Assembly: GCA_019685655.1 (NCBI GenBank)
Contig: JABFQP010000003.1
Coordinates: forward strand, 62,001-126,000
Source: Candidatus Bathyarchaeota archaeon A05DMB-5
GTDB lineage: Archaea; Thermoproteota; Bathyarchaeia; Bathyarchaeales; Bathycorpusculaceae
Direction of reading: 5' to 3'
DNA length: 64,000 bases
The notes under the pieces are model-generated. The model was not told where the DNA came from. It worked only from the letters and a program-made list of their open reading frames with translations, and made no database searches. The position numbers and the translations under genes are program-made. Below are positions 1 to 7,950 of this stretch, piece after piece; position 1 is the first letter of the stretch, and every line of letters starts with the position of its first letter.

Positions 1-193
1 ATCCTCCTCCTCTGTCGTCACCTAACAGTTCTACTGCACTGTTAAAGTCTGTAGCACGTAACGTTTCCTTGTTTGCATATGTTGTCGTATTTCTGGGTAA
101 AGCGATTTCTTTGAAGGCTAGTGTTGCTGCGCTGATTATGGCGGTTGCGGCTAAGACGATCAAGAGGAATGAAATGGCGTTCTTTAACATCAT
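1..193 (-). CDS. Partial secreted or membrane-anchored protein (N-terminus only)
   Basis: The first 64 codons of a minus-strand gene run off the left edge. The ATG at 193 is preceded by a strong ribosome binding site (complement of 201-210, AGGAGGTGAA). Residues 4 to about 25 form a hydrophobic helix after a lysine, as in a signal peptide or pilin-like leader. The visible mature part is polar and contains an N-T-T sequon. The function cannot be told from this fragment. It follows the phospholipase-like gene in the same direction and could belong to the same viral or surface module. Confidence 0.6.
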   Translation of the reverse strand, partial: MMLKNAISFLLIVLAATAIISAATLAFKEIALPRNTTTYANKETLRATDFNSAVELLGDDRGGG

Positions 194-257
194 CTATTGT
201 TTCACCTCCTTTTTTAGTTTTTGCACTGCAAATAAAATATAATGCGGTGAAAAGTGA

Positions 258-271
258 AAAAGGTTTATATG
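258..271 (+). promoter_or_regulatory. TATA-box promoter of the PadR-like gene
   Basis: An A-rich BRE-like stretch followed by TTTATAT lies about 35 bases before the GTG at 301. The usual archaeal spacing puts the transcription start near 294, so the mRNA would have almost no leader. It is divergent from the minus-strand gene starting at 193. Confidence 0.5.
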
Positions 272-300
272 AAAAACACTTATAGAAGTAATTTCTGTAG

Positions 301-629
301 GTGCCTCAGTTGGAATCAGAAATTCTAATGCAACTGCATAGGCGAATCCTAATGGATTTTCTCGATGTTTTAGTCTTATTAAAGCTGAGAAACGGAATGT
401 TAAGTGACTATGAGATTCTCTCTTACATCCAGAGAAGATTTAACATGCCAATGACTCCAGGAATTGTTTATTCTTGCTTGAATCAACTGCAAGAAAATAA
501 GCTAGTCAGAGAGGTGCATCAGAGAAAGAAAAAGTCTACGTGCTAACTCCAGCAGGAAAAAAGAAAACAAAAGCTTTGTTGAGCATGCGAGACAAAATTT
601 TAGGGCTTGTGGCGAATCTCTTTATTTAA
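301..629 (+). pseudogene. PadR-family winged-helix regulator, frameshifted
   Basis: Residues 1-75 match the PadR winged helix: a hydrophobic helix ending L-K-L-R-N-G, then S-D-Y-E-I-L, and a second helix with P-G-I-V-Y-S-C-L-N-Q-L leading to the wing. The frame stops at 544-546. A one-base shift in the A-rich run 525-533 restores the expected family continuation K-V-Y-V-L-T-P-A-G-K-K and a C-terminal helix ending at 629, giving about 109 residues, normal for a minimal PadR protein. The change corresponds to one lost base. It may be a true mutation, a slippage site or an assembly error. The start is GTG at 301. Confidence 0.65.
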
Positions 630-1528
630 TTGCCCAACGTTGTCGTGCTACATATTTCCTTTCTCTTGATGTGCAACGCAATAACCGCAGTAGTGGTAAA
701 TACAAAGATGAATGTAATTGTGCTGGTAGAAAATTCAAAGACCACCTCATTCACATAGAACATGTGTAAAACGTCAGCGATCAAGTTTACTGCCAAGTTA
801 AGTGATTCTCCACAGCGGTTCCGAAATGTGAGGTTGTTCCAGTTGTAGTTTTGATCCATCCAAACGCATGTTAAATCGCCATTTGCATCGAATGTTGTGT
901 CGTAGGCAAGCGTTAAAGTAGCGTTATAAGCGGAAATATTATCTAAAACGCCGTCAAAACTTAGAAAAGTATCAAATTCATCGTTGTAAGCGTTTGTTCT
1001 CTCGTTTACGTAGGTTTCGTAATCGCTGTGGTGAGTTTCTGAGCCCCAATCTGTTTCACTGCCCATCACATGACCGAACACGCCGACATAGGCAATGTAA
1101 TGGCTCATTATCCCAAGAGTCTTTACAGCCATTGCTATGTTGCCAGTTCGCATGTAATTAGCGGCCTTGTTATATTCAGCTTGTGCTCGGACAGCCGCGG
1201 CATCGTCTTGCACACTTCCGTTGGCCCAGTAATAAACGTGGTGTGTTGTTGTGTCGCCGATGCCGTCTGGGGCGTTACCATTGTCGGGTAATTCAGTGCC
1301 ATACAAGTAAGTTGCTAAATTGTCTAAAATGTGCTGTTTTTCTTCGTTTGGTAGCCAGTCTATAGCGTGTTGCGCAATCCAATCGTGAGTTCCGTAATCA
1401 GGATGTTCTGGAGTCGTAGAGTATCCTCCGTTGCTCCAGCAATGGGCAGTTATATTTTTCGGGTGCGCATTTAAAAGAACGCTTAAGGAAGCAGCAATCA
1501 ACAAGAGTTTCAAATATCGTTCCTGCAA
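626..1528 (-). CDS. Zinc-dependent phospholipase C-like protein with C-terminal membrane anchor
   Basis: The 300-residue protein has an N-terminal signal-like hydrophobic segment (residues 7-20) followed by a histidine-rich all-alpha domain typical of zinc-dependent phospholipase C and S1/P1 nucleases. Candidate metal ligands are His29 and Trp31 just after the signal, His48, His54, His96/97, His143, His153 and His166/167. Several N-x-S/T sequons suggest surface glycosylation. Residues about 269-287 form a membrane helix followed by H-I-K-R-K, so the enzyme is probably tethered outside the cell or on a virion. The start is TTG. The substrate, lipid or nucleic acid, is not known. Confidence 0.65.
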   Translation of the reverse strand: MQERYLKLLLIAASLSVLLNAHPKNITAHCWSNGGYSTTPEHPDYGTHDWIAQHAIDWLPNEEKQHILDNLATYLYGTELPDNGNAPDGIGDTTTHHVYYWANGSVQDDAAAVRAQAEYNKAANYMRTGNIAMAVKTLGIMSHYIAYVGVFGHVMGSETDWGSETHHSDYETYVNERTNAYNDEFDTFLSFDGVLDNISAYNATLTLAYDTTFDANGDLTCVWMDQNYNWNNLTFRNRCGESLNLAVNLIADVLHMFYVNEVVFEFSTSTITFIFVFTTTAVIALHIKRKEICSTTTLGN

Positions 1529-1587
1529 GATATCTCCGCTATGCTATTGTTGTGTTTTAGATTTAAAAATTGTTGGAAACTGTCCTT

Positions 1588-2655
1588 TTAATTTCCGATT
1601 TTTGTCAAACTCATTTTTGTGCTATAACCCGCCATTGAGGTTGCTTCAGTGTAAGTTACTCTTACGGGCAACCAGTCAACATACCACGTTTTTATTGCCA
1701 AACCAATCAAAGCGAATTCAGCATTTTTGAAAAAGTTCCAAGTTTTGCCTAGAAGTTTCTCTAATGCTTTTGCGTGCTCGTTTTCAAGGCTTATTATGAA
1801 GTAGAAGAAATCCTCGTAGTGTGGTTCTAACTTCACGTTGTAAACTGCGCCGTTATACTTTGATTTTTCAATTTTTATTATAGGCACATTTATCATTTGT
1901 CCCAAATGCAAGTCAACCAGTAAGTCTCCTTCTCTTAATTCTCCACATTTCGTTCTGCCATCATGCGTGGGACTGCAAACTTCATGATTTGGAGTAACGT
2001 AAATATATTCTTTCCATGGTTTGAAATCTTTCAGTTTACTTATGTCCGCGCCCTTGACAATTGGAGACTTGTCCACGGTTATTTTCAAAAGTTCAAAGTC
2101 GCCTTCGTGCTTCTCCACATTTACGACGCGACAGCAATGGTATCCTTGGTCTTTTCTGTAGCCTAAAACCATGTCTCCCAGTTGGATTTCGTTGCATTGT
2201 TTAAGAAAATAGTTTCTGTCAACATCAACACACAAAAGAAAAGTTTCTTTGGGATAGCAAGTGTCGCCTCCTCCACTTGCGCCTCTAAAAACGATTCTCG
2301 TTCTGACAGCATTTACTTTCTCTGTCGTCCATTGTGTGTTTGCGGTGAAATTGAGCCATTCCAGTTGTTCGTTACTTCTCGTCAAGGCCGTTTTGGCATG
2401 CCACGAGGACCCGTCATAAATTTTTACGTCTAATTGTTCTCCAGCACTTGTGTAGCCTTCCACTCCAACCTCTACTTTGTTTATGGTCGCGTTTTCTGGA
2501 ACTGCAAAGCCATATCCGCCATACTCTTGCTCTGCGTTTTCTGTGCTTGCTGATGCTCTTGCATTATCACTTGCATAAGCATTCTGCGGGTTAGTCCATC
2601 CAGCAACAATCATCGTGGTTGAAGTAGGATTTTTCGTAACCACCTGCTGCGACAC
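1588..2655 (-). CDS. Virion structural protein interrupted by an intein-like Hint domain
   Basis: The 355-residue protein starts at GTG 2655, two bases after the upstream gene's stop. Residues 1-132 are a beta-rich domain of a type common in tail or surface proteins, ending G-G-G-D-T. Residue 133 is Cys and opens an intein block A (C-Y-P-K-E-T ... Q-L-G-D-M-V-L-G). Block B is present at 220-246 (T221-P-N-H224 ... E-L-R-E-G-D-L-L) and a block F-like stretch follows at about 270-286. Residues 325-337 (Y-V-D-W-L-P-V-R-V-T-Y-T-E) resume the host domain directly. No C-terminal His-Asn and no Cys/Ser/Thr at the downstream junction are seen (Trp324 is there), so normal splicing looks unlikely. Confidence 0.65.
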   Translation of the reverse strand: MSQQVVTKNPTSTTMIVAGWTNPQNAYASDNARASASTENAEQEYGGYGFAVPENATINKVEVGVEGYTSAGEQLDVKIYDGSSWHAKTALTRSNEQLEWLNFTANTQWTTEKVNAVRTRIVFRGASGGGDTCYPKETFLLCVDVDRNYFLKQCNEIQLGDMVLGYRKDQGYHCCRVVNVEKHEGDFELLKITVDKSPIVKGADISKLKDFKPWKEYIYVTPNHEVCSPTHDGRTKCGELREGDLLVDLHLGQMINVPIIKIEKSKYNGAVYNVKLEPHYEDFFYFIISLENEHAKALEKLLGKTWNFFKNAEFALIGLAIKTWYVDWLPVRVTYTEATSMAGYSTKMSLTKIGN

Positions 2656-2656
2656 T

Positions 2657-3088
2657 TTACCAAGTCATCCCCAAAAAGGCTTCAAAGTTTCCTGCCGCAG
2701 CCGCGTAAACTTTAAGGGTTAACTGTGTTGAGCCATCGCCGACAACTTTAATTGGAGTTTTGAACTGCTGACCGACGCTTGCGTCTGCCAAGAAGCGTCC
2801 GCGCCACTTAACCGTCGAACCCCAGTAAATTGTAACGTAGCCCTTCATGTTTCCTCCGCCAATAACATCCGTAACATGACGTGTTTCGCCGTTGGAAGGC
2901 GTAACCGTCAAAAGCGTCAGTTCTCCAGCAGTGGAAGGCGCCGCGACACCACCATCAAAAACATAGTTGGATTCTCCAGGTGAAGTATTCAAGTTTACGT
3001 TTGACAGTTTCGCGAGAATTTCCACTAACCTATCGTGTATGCGCTTATATGCTTGGTCATATTGACTCCATGGAGGTTCAACCATCAT
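2657..3088 (-). CDS. Putative virion structural protein
   Basis: The 143-residue protein has an N-terminal helical segment (about residues 5-35), a Gly/Ser-rich linker, then a beta-rich domain ending in A-G-N-F-E-A-F-L-G-M-T-W. I prefer the ATG at 3088, which has GGAGCTGG upstream, over the TTG at 3103. It lies between the membrane protein and the Hint-containing protein with a 1-base gap to the latter. The shape suits a receptor-binding, fibre or decoration protein, but the family is not recognised. Confidence 0.55.
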   Translation of the reverse strand: MMVEPPWSQYDQAYKRIHDRLVEILAKLSNVNLNTSPGESNYVFDGGVAAPSTAGELTLLTVTPSNGETRHVTDVIGGGNMKGYVTIYWGSTVKWRGRFLADASVGQQFKTPIKVVGDGSTQLTLKVYAAAAGNFEAFLGMTW

Positions 3089-3153
3089 GCAACCCAGCTC
3101 CAACGATGTTTACGTGCTAAACTAAAAAAGGGGAGGAATAGCGAAAGTGCGGT

Positions 3154-3348
3154 TTATTGTTGTTTTGCGTCTTCGCTTAGTGTTGCGGCTATTGCTCCTC
3201 CGAAGCCTATGATGAAGGCAACGTATGGCGTTAAAGCGGGTAGAATTGTCATCACAGTTGTCGCCACAGAACCTATGAACCACATTATAGAGCCCAAAAC
3301 GAAGCCGCTGGAACCCGCAACAACTAATTTACGGTTAATGCTCACCAT
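3154..3348 (-). CDS. Small two-helix membrane protein (holin-like by position)
   Basis: The 64-residue protein has a basic N-terminus and two hydrophobic segments at about 9-30 and 33-57, joined by a short turn with Pro, and a short charged tail. ATG 3348 has an upstream AGGAGGTG (complement of 3359-3366). It sits between the portal and structural genes. Size and topology resemble holins or small virion membrane proteins, but nothing more specific can be read. Confidence 0.5.
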   Translation of the reverse strand: MVSINRKLVVAGSSGFVLGSIMWFIGSVATTVMTILPALTPYVAFIIGFGGAIAATLSEDAKQQ

Positions 3349-3476
3349 TTTCTCATTTCACCTCCTAACACGCCTTCCAAAAATGTTTGGCGTGACTTTG
3401 AAAGCAAGTTTCCCGCCTCTCGAAAGGTGCATGTGGCATTTCAGTTGAGAGGGGAAAGGAGGACAAGAAAAAGGCG

Positions 3477-4700
3477 TCATTTTGCTGCACCTTCCGGAGA
3501 GGTTTCGGGCTGCGTTTTTTCCCAAAGAATCCAGCCAAACTTCACAGCGTTTTTGCGGAACTCTTCTGGACGAATTAGTCCAAGCTCTGCCGCTTTCAAA
3601 ATGTCCGCCGTTACAATTTCGGGTGTTTTTTCAGCGCCCCAGTTCAGTCGAACCTGTGCCTTCACCGAGTCTAATCCAGATTGAGCTAATACCGCATCAA
3701 AAATGTCATGTTCAACTTGCCGCTTAATGTAACGCTGAATAGGCTTAATTAGCATGTTTTGCAAGTCCAAGGCAGCTCGTGCTGAGGCTTCTGTAAAGCC
3801 GGGAGTGCTGAAAAGTCTTGGTAATGGCGTTTCGCATCCGAGATAAAACTGGTTTATCAAATGGTCTATGTAATATTCAAAGCGGGCTCGTGGGTCAAGA
3901 GCGACTGGTTTTATGTCGCCTTTTCCGCTGTAGAAGAGCCACGCGCCTTCTTCGCTTCGGTTTTTGATGACTCTTTCGAATTTTTGGATTGTTTCTTCGT
4001 CTGCCTTTTCTAGTAAAGCAAGAACGTCTGGTCCAGCGTATTTTTCGAAGATTTTTGGCATGATACGTTCGATTTTGGCTTTTATCCAAGCGTATGCAGG
4101 TCGTTTATCATTGTTAATCGTCAATGTGTGAAGCAAGACTTGTAAAATGCCGAGTCCAAAGCGGGACGGGTTAAGAGTGTTGATGCGCCAGTGAATGACT
4201 GCTTCAGGCTTGAGAGTTTCTCCGCCATAAGTATAGCGAAGTTTGTAGCCTTCTACTTTATCGGGAATTTTTAAACCACTGTTTTGTATGTAGCTTTGCT
4301 CGATGCGTTCTACGGCATCCACAGGAAGCCTACTTAATCTGTGGAGATTTTGCGGAGTAATTTTAAGCCAAAACTCGTTTCCGCAAGCGATTAACACACG
4401 CGCCATATCGCAGAGCAAAGCATCCAAATTCACATTTTCGTTAAACTGGTCTATGATGCGTTTTGCTTCAGTAGCATTTTCGTAATTTTCGTTTACAGTT
4501 GTATAGAAGCCCATGCCAACAGCTGAAGCTGCAAGAAGGTCAACGCTTGCCTTGCATGTCGGGTCTCTTTCATAAAGTTTCATAACATCAGCTAGTGGGA
4601 TAGTGGGGGTTTCATAGAGTGTAGACGGTTGCGGAGAAGCGTAGCCGCCTCTGTTTTTGGGTGAAAAAGCATCAACAAGTCGTTTCAAAACGCTGCTCAC
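3477..4700 (-). CDS. Phage-type portal protein
   Basis: The 407-residue protein is judged to be the portal, the ring at the capsid vertex through which DNA passes. It contains the typical portal features: an N-terminal helical region with L-Y-E-R-D-P-T-C-K-A-S-V-D, a central V-I-H-W-R-I-N-T-L-N-P-S-R-F-G-L-G motif near residue 170-187, a long central helical region, and a charged C-terminus. Length is at the short end for portals. It overlaps the upstream winged-helix gene by 4 bases (4697-4700), indicating translational coupling. Here it lies downstream of the capsid gene, opposite to the usual portal-protease-capsid order. Confidence 0.75.
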   Translation of the reverse strand: MSSVLKRLVDAFSPKNRGGYASPQPSTLYETPTIPLADVMKLYERDPTCKASVDLLAASAVGMGFYTTVNENYENATEAKRIIDQFNENVNLDALLCDMARVLIACGNEFWLKITPQNLHRLSRLPVDAVERIEQSYIQNSGLKIPDKVEGYKLRYTYGGETLKPEAVIHWRINTLNPSRFGLGILQVLLHTLTINNDKRPAYAWIKAKIERIMPKIFEKYAGPDVLALLEKADEETIQKFERVIKNRSEEGAWLFYSGKGDIKPVALDPRARFEYYIDHLINQFYLGCETPLPRLFSTPGFTEASARAALDLQNMLIKPIQRYIKRQVEHDIFDAVLAQSGLDSVKAQVRLNWGAEKTPEIVTADILKAAELGLIRPEEFRKNAVKFGWILWEKTQPETSPEGAAK

Positions 4701-4945
4701 TGCAAACCCTCCAAAAGCTTGAGTCCCTTCTCAGTAATGACGTAAAGCGCGCGGTGTTTCTGTTCACTTTTCTGTACGTAGCCATTCCGTATAAGATACG
4801 CGAATATACCTTCAAAAGTGGCGTGGGTGCCAAGCTTTCTTACGGTGCGTTTTTCCAGTTCTGTTCTGCCTAAGGGTTGCCTGCTGAGTTCCTTCAGCAC
4901 AGTTTTTGCGAGAGTTAATCTTTCATGCAAATTTCTCAAGTGCAA
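4697..4945 (-). CDS. Small winged-helix protein within the virus module
   Basis: The 82-residue protein has a helical N-terminus, a helix-turn-helix (G-R-T-E-L-E-K-R-T ... T-F-E-G-I-F-A-Y-L-I-R-N-G-Y-V) and a wing ending A-L-Y-V-I-T-E-K-G-L-K-L-L. It probably binds DNA. It overlaps the upstream Zn-ribbon gene by 10 bases and the portal gene by 4, so it is co-translated with capsid genes. That is an unusual place for a regulator; it could act in late-gene control or packaging. Confidence 0.6.
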   Translation of the reverse strand: MHLRNLHERLTLAKTVLKELSRQPLGRTELEKRTVRKLGTHATFEGIFAYLIRNGYVQKSEQKHRALYVITEKGLKLLEGLQ

Positions 4946-5196
4946 ACAACCTCCGTTGGTTTTTGTGTGCTAAAAAATGGGGGATTGTGAAATGTGCAAA
5001 CCATCAGAATGCGTAAGTCTTGCTTGTTGTCAATGCCGTAAATGTTTGAGGCAGTGTCTGGCATGTATTGTGTCATTTCAGCGCCGCATAATGGACAGTG
5101 GCACCGGCAATCACAGACAATTATGTCGCCCTTGCATTTCGAGTAGTAAACTTTTCCGCATGAGGGGCATTTGCCTTCAAAAGTTACCATTTTCAT
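4936..5196 (-). CDS. Small Zn-ribbon protein within the virus module
   Basis: The 86-residue protein starts with C-P-S-C-G near residue 10, followed by a Cys cluster (V-C-D-C-R-C-H-C-P-L-C-G) that would bind one or two zinc ions. The C-terminal half is poorly conserved-looking and may be disordered. It lies between the major capsid and winged-helix genes. Function is unknown; nucleic-acid or protein binding is the reasonable guess. A second ATG two codons in is an equally possible start. Confidence 0.5.
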   Translation of the reverse strand: MKMVTFEGKCPSCGKVYYSKCKGDIIVCDCRCHCPLCGAEMTQYMPDTASNIYGIDNKQDLRILMVCTFHNPPFFSTQKPTEVVCT

Positions 5197-5212
5197 CCTA
5201 GCCTGAAAACGC

Positions 5213-6166
5213 TTACAGGGACGTGCTAATGTTGGTCATTTTGGCTACTGCTTTGCTTCGCAGAATTCCTAAGCCGAACCTTGTTGTTGCTCTCACGCCG
5301 AACTCACCTGTTTTCGGGTCTGCCCAATCTTCGACTGTCACGTCTCTCCGCAGAAGCATGACTGCAGCCACGCGGGTGTCTATTGCATAGGCTGTTCCGT
5401 TAGGCACTAATGTGCTAGCCATGACTTTCATTCCGAGGACGCTGCCTATGACGCCGCGTTCGAGGTCGACTTGTTCTGAAGGCAAGTATTGCGCGTGGAT
5501 GAATTTGTCGTCGCTTAAAAGCTGATGTAGCTGAATTTCGTTCACTGCCAAGACTGTGGGGCGCCAGTTTTCGCCTCTCACCGTATTATGCAGCTTGAGC
5601 AGTCCAGACCAATTCAGTGCAGCGCCTGCATTGTCGATTGGTGCTCCGCCGGCTAAATCGGCATTCGCTATTGCACCGTAAAGTTCCAGTATCTTGTTGG
5701 TTTCATTTTCGCCAAGTGCCCTACCGACTTTTTCCGTCATGCTGTCCATAACGTTCCATGTAGCGTCTTCCAAAAACTCTCGAGTCCACATTTCAGAGAC
5801 TTCAGCGACAATGTTAGTGTATATGTCTACAGTGCTGATTTTCTTTCCGCTTAATCTTGTGTATGCGCCTTCTGCATAACGATACGCAACTGCCTTCTCG
5901 TCAAGCGGAAATCTTTCCATGGTCTCAGTTGTTGGTCTAACCGTGATTATGTCTCTGCCTATCATTTCAGGATTTGCCGCTTGCACGAGTGTGTCATGCA
6001 TGTGTCCCAACGCGTTTGCGGTGTCGCTGAACAAACGTTCTTTGATGCCGGCTTCGCAGTATCGCTTTAGGAATGGATGCGTGATTGTCTTGTGCTTTAA
6101 GTCTTCCATGAGCTGCTTGAATTCAAAGTCTGATTGCATGAGGCTTTCGAAAAGTTTAGGCTTCAT
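5213..6166 (-). CDS. HK97-fold major capsid protein
   Basis: The 317-residue protein forms the icosahedral shell. It has a helical N-terminus, an E-loop-like region, a P-domain spine helix and an A-domain. The C-terminal stretch D-T-R-V-A-A-V-M-L-L-R-R-D-V-T-V-E-D followed by F-G-V-R-A-T-T-R-F-G-L is characteristic of HK97-type capsid proteins. There is no long cleavable delta domain at the N-terminus, so scaffold function may reside in the separate protease gene. It lies 6 bases after the decoration gene and is followed by the Zn-ribbon gene. Confidence 0.8.
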   Translation of the reverse strand: MKPKLFESLMQSDFEFKQLMEDLKHKTITHPFLKRYCEAGIKERLFSDTANALGHMHDTLVQAANPEMIGRDIITVRPTTETMERFPLDEKAVAYRYAEGAYTRLSGKKISTVDIYTNIVAEVSEMWTREFLEDATWNVMDSMTEKVGRALGENETNKILELYGAIANADLAGGAPIDNAGAALNWSGLLKLHNTVRGENWRPTVLAVNEIQLHQLLSDDKFIHAQYLPSEQVDLERGVIGSVLGMKVMASTLVPNGTAYAIDTRVAAVMLLRRDVTVEDWADPKTGEFGVRATTRFGLGILRSKAVAKMTNISTSL

Positions 6167-6172
6167 TCGTAA

Positions 6173-6604
6173 TCACTTCTCCACCACGATGAAGATTAAG
6201 TCGTCAGCTGCTGAAGCAGATTCCAGAGCGGTTCCAAGTTTGCGGTTGTAATAGATGGTGTAGGTGCTCGTGCCTCCTTCGTTTACTGCTTGGTCTGTCA
6301 GCTGAAGTATCCTTTTGGATGCATCTCCACCATACACTGCCTTACCACGCGTTATGGCTCCGCCAACCTTAACTTTGATTCTGCCTCGAACAAGAACTGG
6401 ACACGGCTGTCCTGAAGCAACAGTTTTGACAGCTATGCCTATGCAATCTTGGGCTGAAGACGCTGGGCTAACCTTATCGTCAGCGCTTAAGTAAACAGGA
6501 TCTCCTTTTGTTATTGCCGTAGCAGCTTCGAAAGTTTCAATTATTGCGTTTGGGTCGTCTGTTTCACCAATGCTCATCCAAGTTTTGCCAGTATTATCTG
6601 CCAT
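6173..6604 (-). CDS. Capsid decoration protein (DUF2190-like)
   Basis: The 143-residue protein resembles the DUF2190 group of capsid decoration proteins: the A-I-T-K-G-D-P-V-Y-L strand, then D-C-I-G-I-A, V-L-V-R-G and the I-T-R-G-K-A-V-Y-G turn, all in a compact beta fold. I take the ATG at 6604, which has GGAGTG upstream and follows the previous stop; an upstream in-frame start at 6643 would overlap that gene. It lies directly before the major capsid gene, the usual place for such a protein. Confidence 0.65.
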   Translation of the reverse strand: MADNTGKTWMSIGETDDPNAIIETFEAATAITKGDPVYLSADDKVSPASSAQDCIGIAVKTVASGQPCPVLVRGRIKVKVGGAITRGKAVYGGDASKRILQLTDQAVNEGGTSTYTIYYNRKLGTALESASAADDLIFIVVEK

Positions 6605-6611
6605 AAAATTT

Positions 6612-6803
6612 TCACTCCATACTTTCAATTTTGGTTTCAGCAAGCTCAGCCTTGCTTACTTCCCAAGTCACGTTCAGTGACTGCGAAGATTCCAGTTTAC
6701 GAAGTCTTTCTTCAATGTCAATCAGCCATTGAGTGAGCAAATCATTTGAGAGAACCGTTTTTTTGGCTAATTCATAGGCATGCTTCGTTTGATTATCCAT
6801 CAC
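6612..6803 (-). CDS. Small helical protein between protease and decoration genes
   Basis: The 63-residue acidic protein has a predicted amphipathic helix (L-L-T-Q-W-L-I-D-I-E-E-R-L-R-K-L) and could form a coiled coil, as in scaffold or head-tail accessory proteins. AAGGAGG lies just upstream of GTG 6803/ATG 6800, and it overlaps the end of the protease gene by a few bases. The family is not recognised. Confidence 0.5.
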   Translation of the reverse strand: MMDNQTKHAYELAKKTVLSNDLLTQWLIDIEERLRKLESSQSLNVTWEVSKAELAETKIESME

Positions 6804-7950
6804 TGTTTAACCTCCTTCGAAGTTTGAAGATAACGCTACGAAGTTCTTGGCACATTCTCTGTGGACCTAAACCCCAGCTTCTCTCAACCATTGGACTAGG
6901 CAGAACGTTTTGAACCATCTTTATTGCCTCCTCAACGGAAATCATAGTCTTCTGGTCTTTCAGTAAACTTTCAATGCCGTTTCGTGGAGCGTTTGCTTGA
7001 GTCATGTATTGCGGATGCAAAAGAAGCCAATCGCGAATTCTAGTTTCGTCCCACATCTTCTCTTTAGCAAAAAAGATGCTCTGAACTCTTTGTGTTTCAG
7101 GCTCCGTTCGCAATTTGCCAGTGATAGCCAAAACGCCGTTTTCCTTGTCAAGCCAAATAGTGCTAAAATGTTCCGGCAGAAAAGCTGAGATGTCTTGGTA
7201 AAATCCCAAAACATATTCGCCAGCAATTATCGGCGTAGACGTTTGCTCCTTAACTTGCAGTTTTTCTATGATTTGAATATTTGTTTCTGGAATTCCAGGC
7301 ACAGCCACAAGGCTCAATTCTGCATTGTGCAAGCCATGCGGGATTTTTCCATCTAGGACGTCTATTGTTTCATAATCTGCACCGACACTCACATGTCTAA
7401 TTAAGCCCTTGCGAATTTTTTCAGCAGCTTCCTCGTCATAAATTTCAGCTTCGTACCAGAGGTTTTGTCCGTCCCATTCTGTTTTGACTATTTTTCCAAC
7501 TGCGTTAGGCACAGTAACATGTTCAACATAGACTGGTGCTGAAACAAGTTTCTCAGCGAAAATTTGAAGTTCTTCAGGCTTGTAGATGTTGAAGTTTCGA
7601 CTCATGCCAGCGGTCATCGCGACTCCGCGAATTCGCAAGGGCTTTTCAACTATTTTTTCTAAAACTTTGAATGGCAAAATAGCGGAAACATGCTCCTTAA
7701 CTGGCTCGTGCTCTTCAAACCATTTTTTGGCTTTCTCAAGCGTCCATCCCTTAGAAACCTCAAATAGGTAGCTTTGAACTTCCATGGCATGTTTTCCTTT
7801 AGGTTTGCCAATAACTGCTTTGATTCCTTCTTCTTTGCTTAACACGATGGTGCGTAGAGTGTCTTGCTGGAATTCTTCCGGGCTGCGATGTCCGCTGCGT
7901 ATGTAATCGGTGCTTGTTTCCCATGGCAATTTTGTATCAACCTCGCACAA
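6793..7950 (-). CDS. Prohead protease with N- and C-terminal extensions
   Basis: The 385-residue protein has a central prohead-protease (herpesvirus-protease-like) domain at about 105-230. It shows I-R-G-V-A-M-T, Y-V-E-H144-V-T with G-K-I, R-H-V-S188-V-G-A-D, and N-A-E-L-S-L-V-A-V-P-G-I-P-E-T-N. His144 and Ser188 are the likely catalytic pair. The N-terminal about 90 residues (S-G-H-R-S-P-E-E-F, E-V-Q-S-Y-L-F) form a separate module. The long C-terminal tail may act as scaffold. The ORF begins with TTG 7950; a TATA-like element at about 7961-7972 is close, so the true start may be a few codons downstream. Confidence 0.75.
   Translation of the reverse strand: MCEVDTKLPWETSTDYIRSGHRSPEEFQQDTLRTIVLSKEEGIKAVIGKPKGKHAMEVQSYLFEVSKGWTLEKAKKWFEEHEPVKEHVSAILPFKVLEKIVEKPLRIRGVAMTAGMSRNFNIYKPEELQIFAEKLVSAPVYVEHVTVPNAVGKIVKTEWDGQNLWYEAEIYDEEAAEKIRKGLIRHVSVGADYETIDVLDGKIPHGLHNAELSLVAVPGIPETNIQIIEKLQVKEQTSTPIIAGEYVLGFYQDISAFLPEHFSTIWLDKENGVLAITGKLRTEPETQRVQSIFFAKEKMWDETRIRDWLLLHPQYMTQANAPRNGIESLLKDQKTMISVEEAIKMVQNVLPSPMVERSWGLGPQRMCQELRSVIFKLRRRLNSDG

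Larger units (their letters stand above)
1..7950 (-). mobile_element. Partial integrated tailed archaeal virus (provirus structural module)
   Basis: A run of tightly spaced minus-strand genes encodes a prohead protease, decoration protein, HK97-type major capsid protein, portal, a small membrane protein and tail- or surface-type proteins. Short overlaps and gaps of a few bases suggest one transcript starting near 7950. Terminase, integrase and attachment sites are not visible, and the leftmost genes continue outside the window, so neither end is defined with certainty. The right limit is set by the first capsid gene; beyond it the genes switch strand and look cellular. The plus-strand PadR gene at 301-629 may be viral or host. 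Capsid assignment is from motif recognition. Confidence 0.8.
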
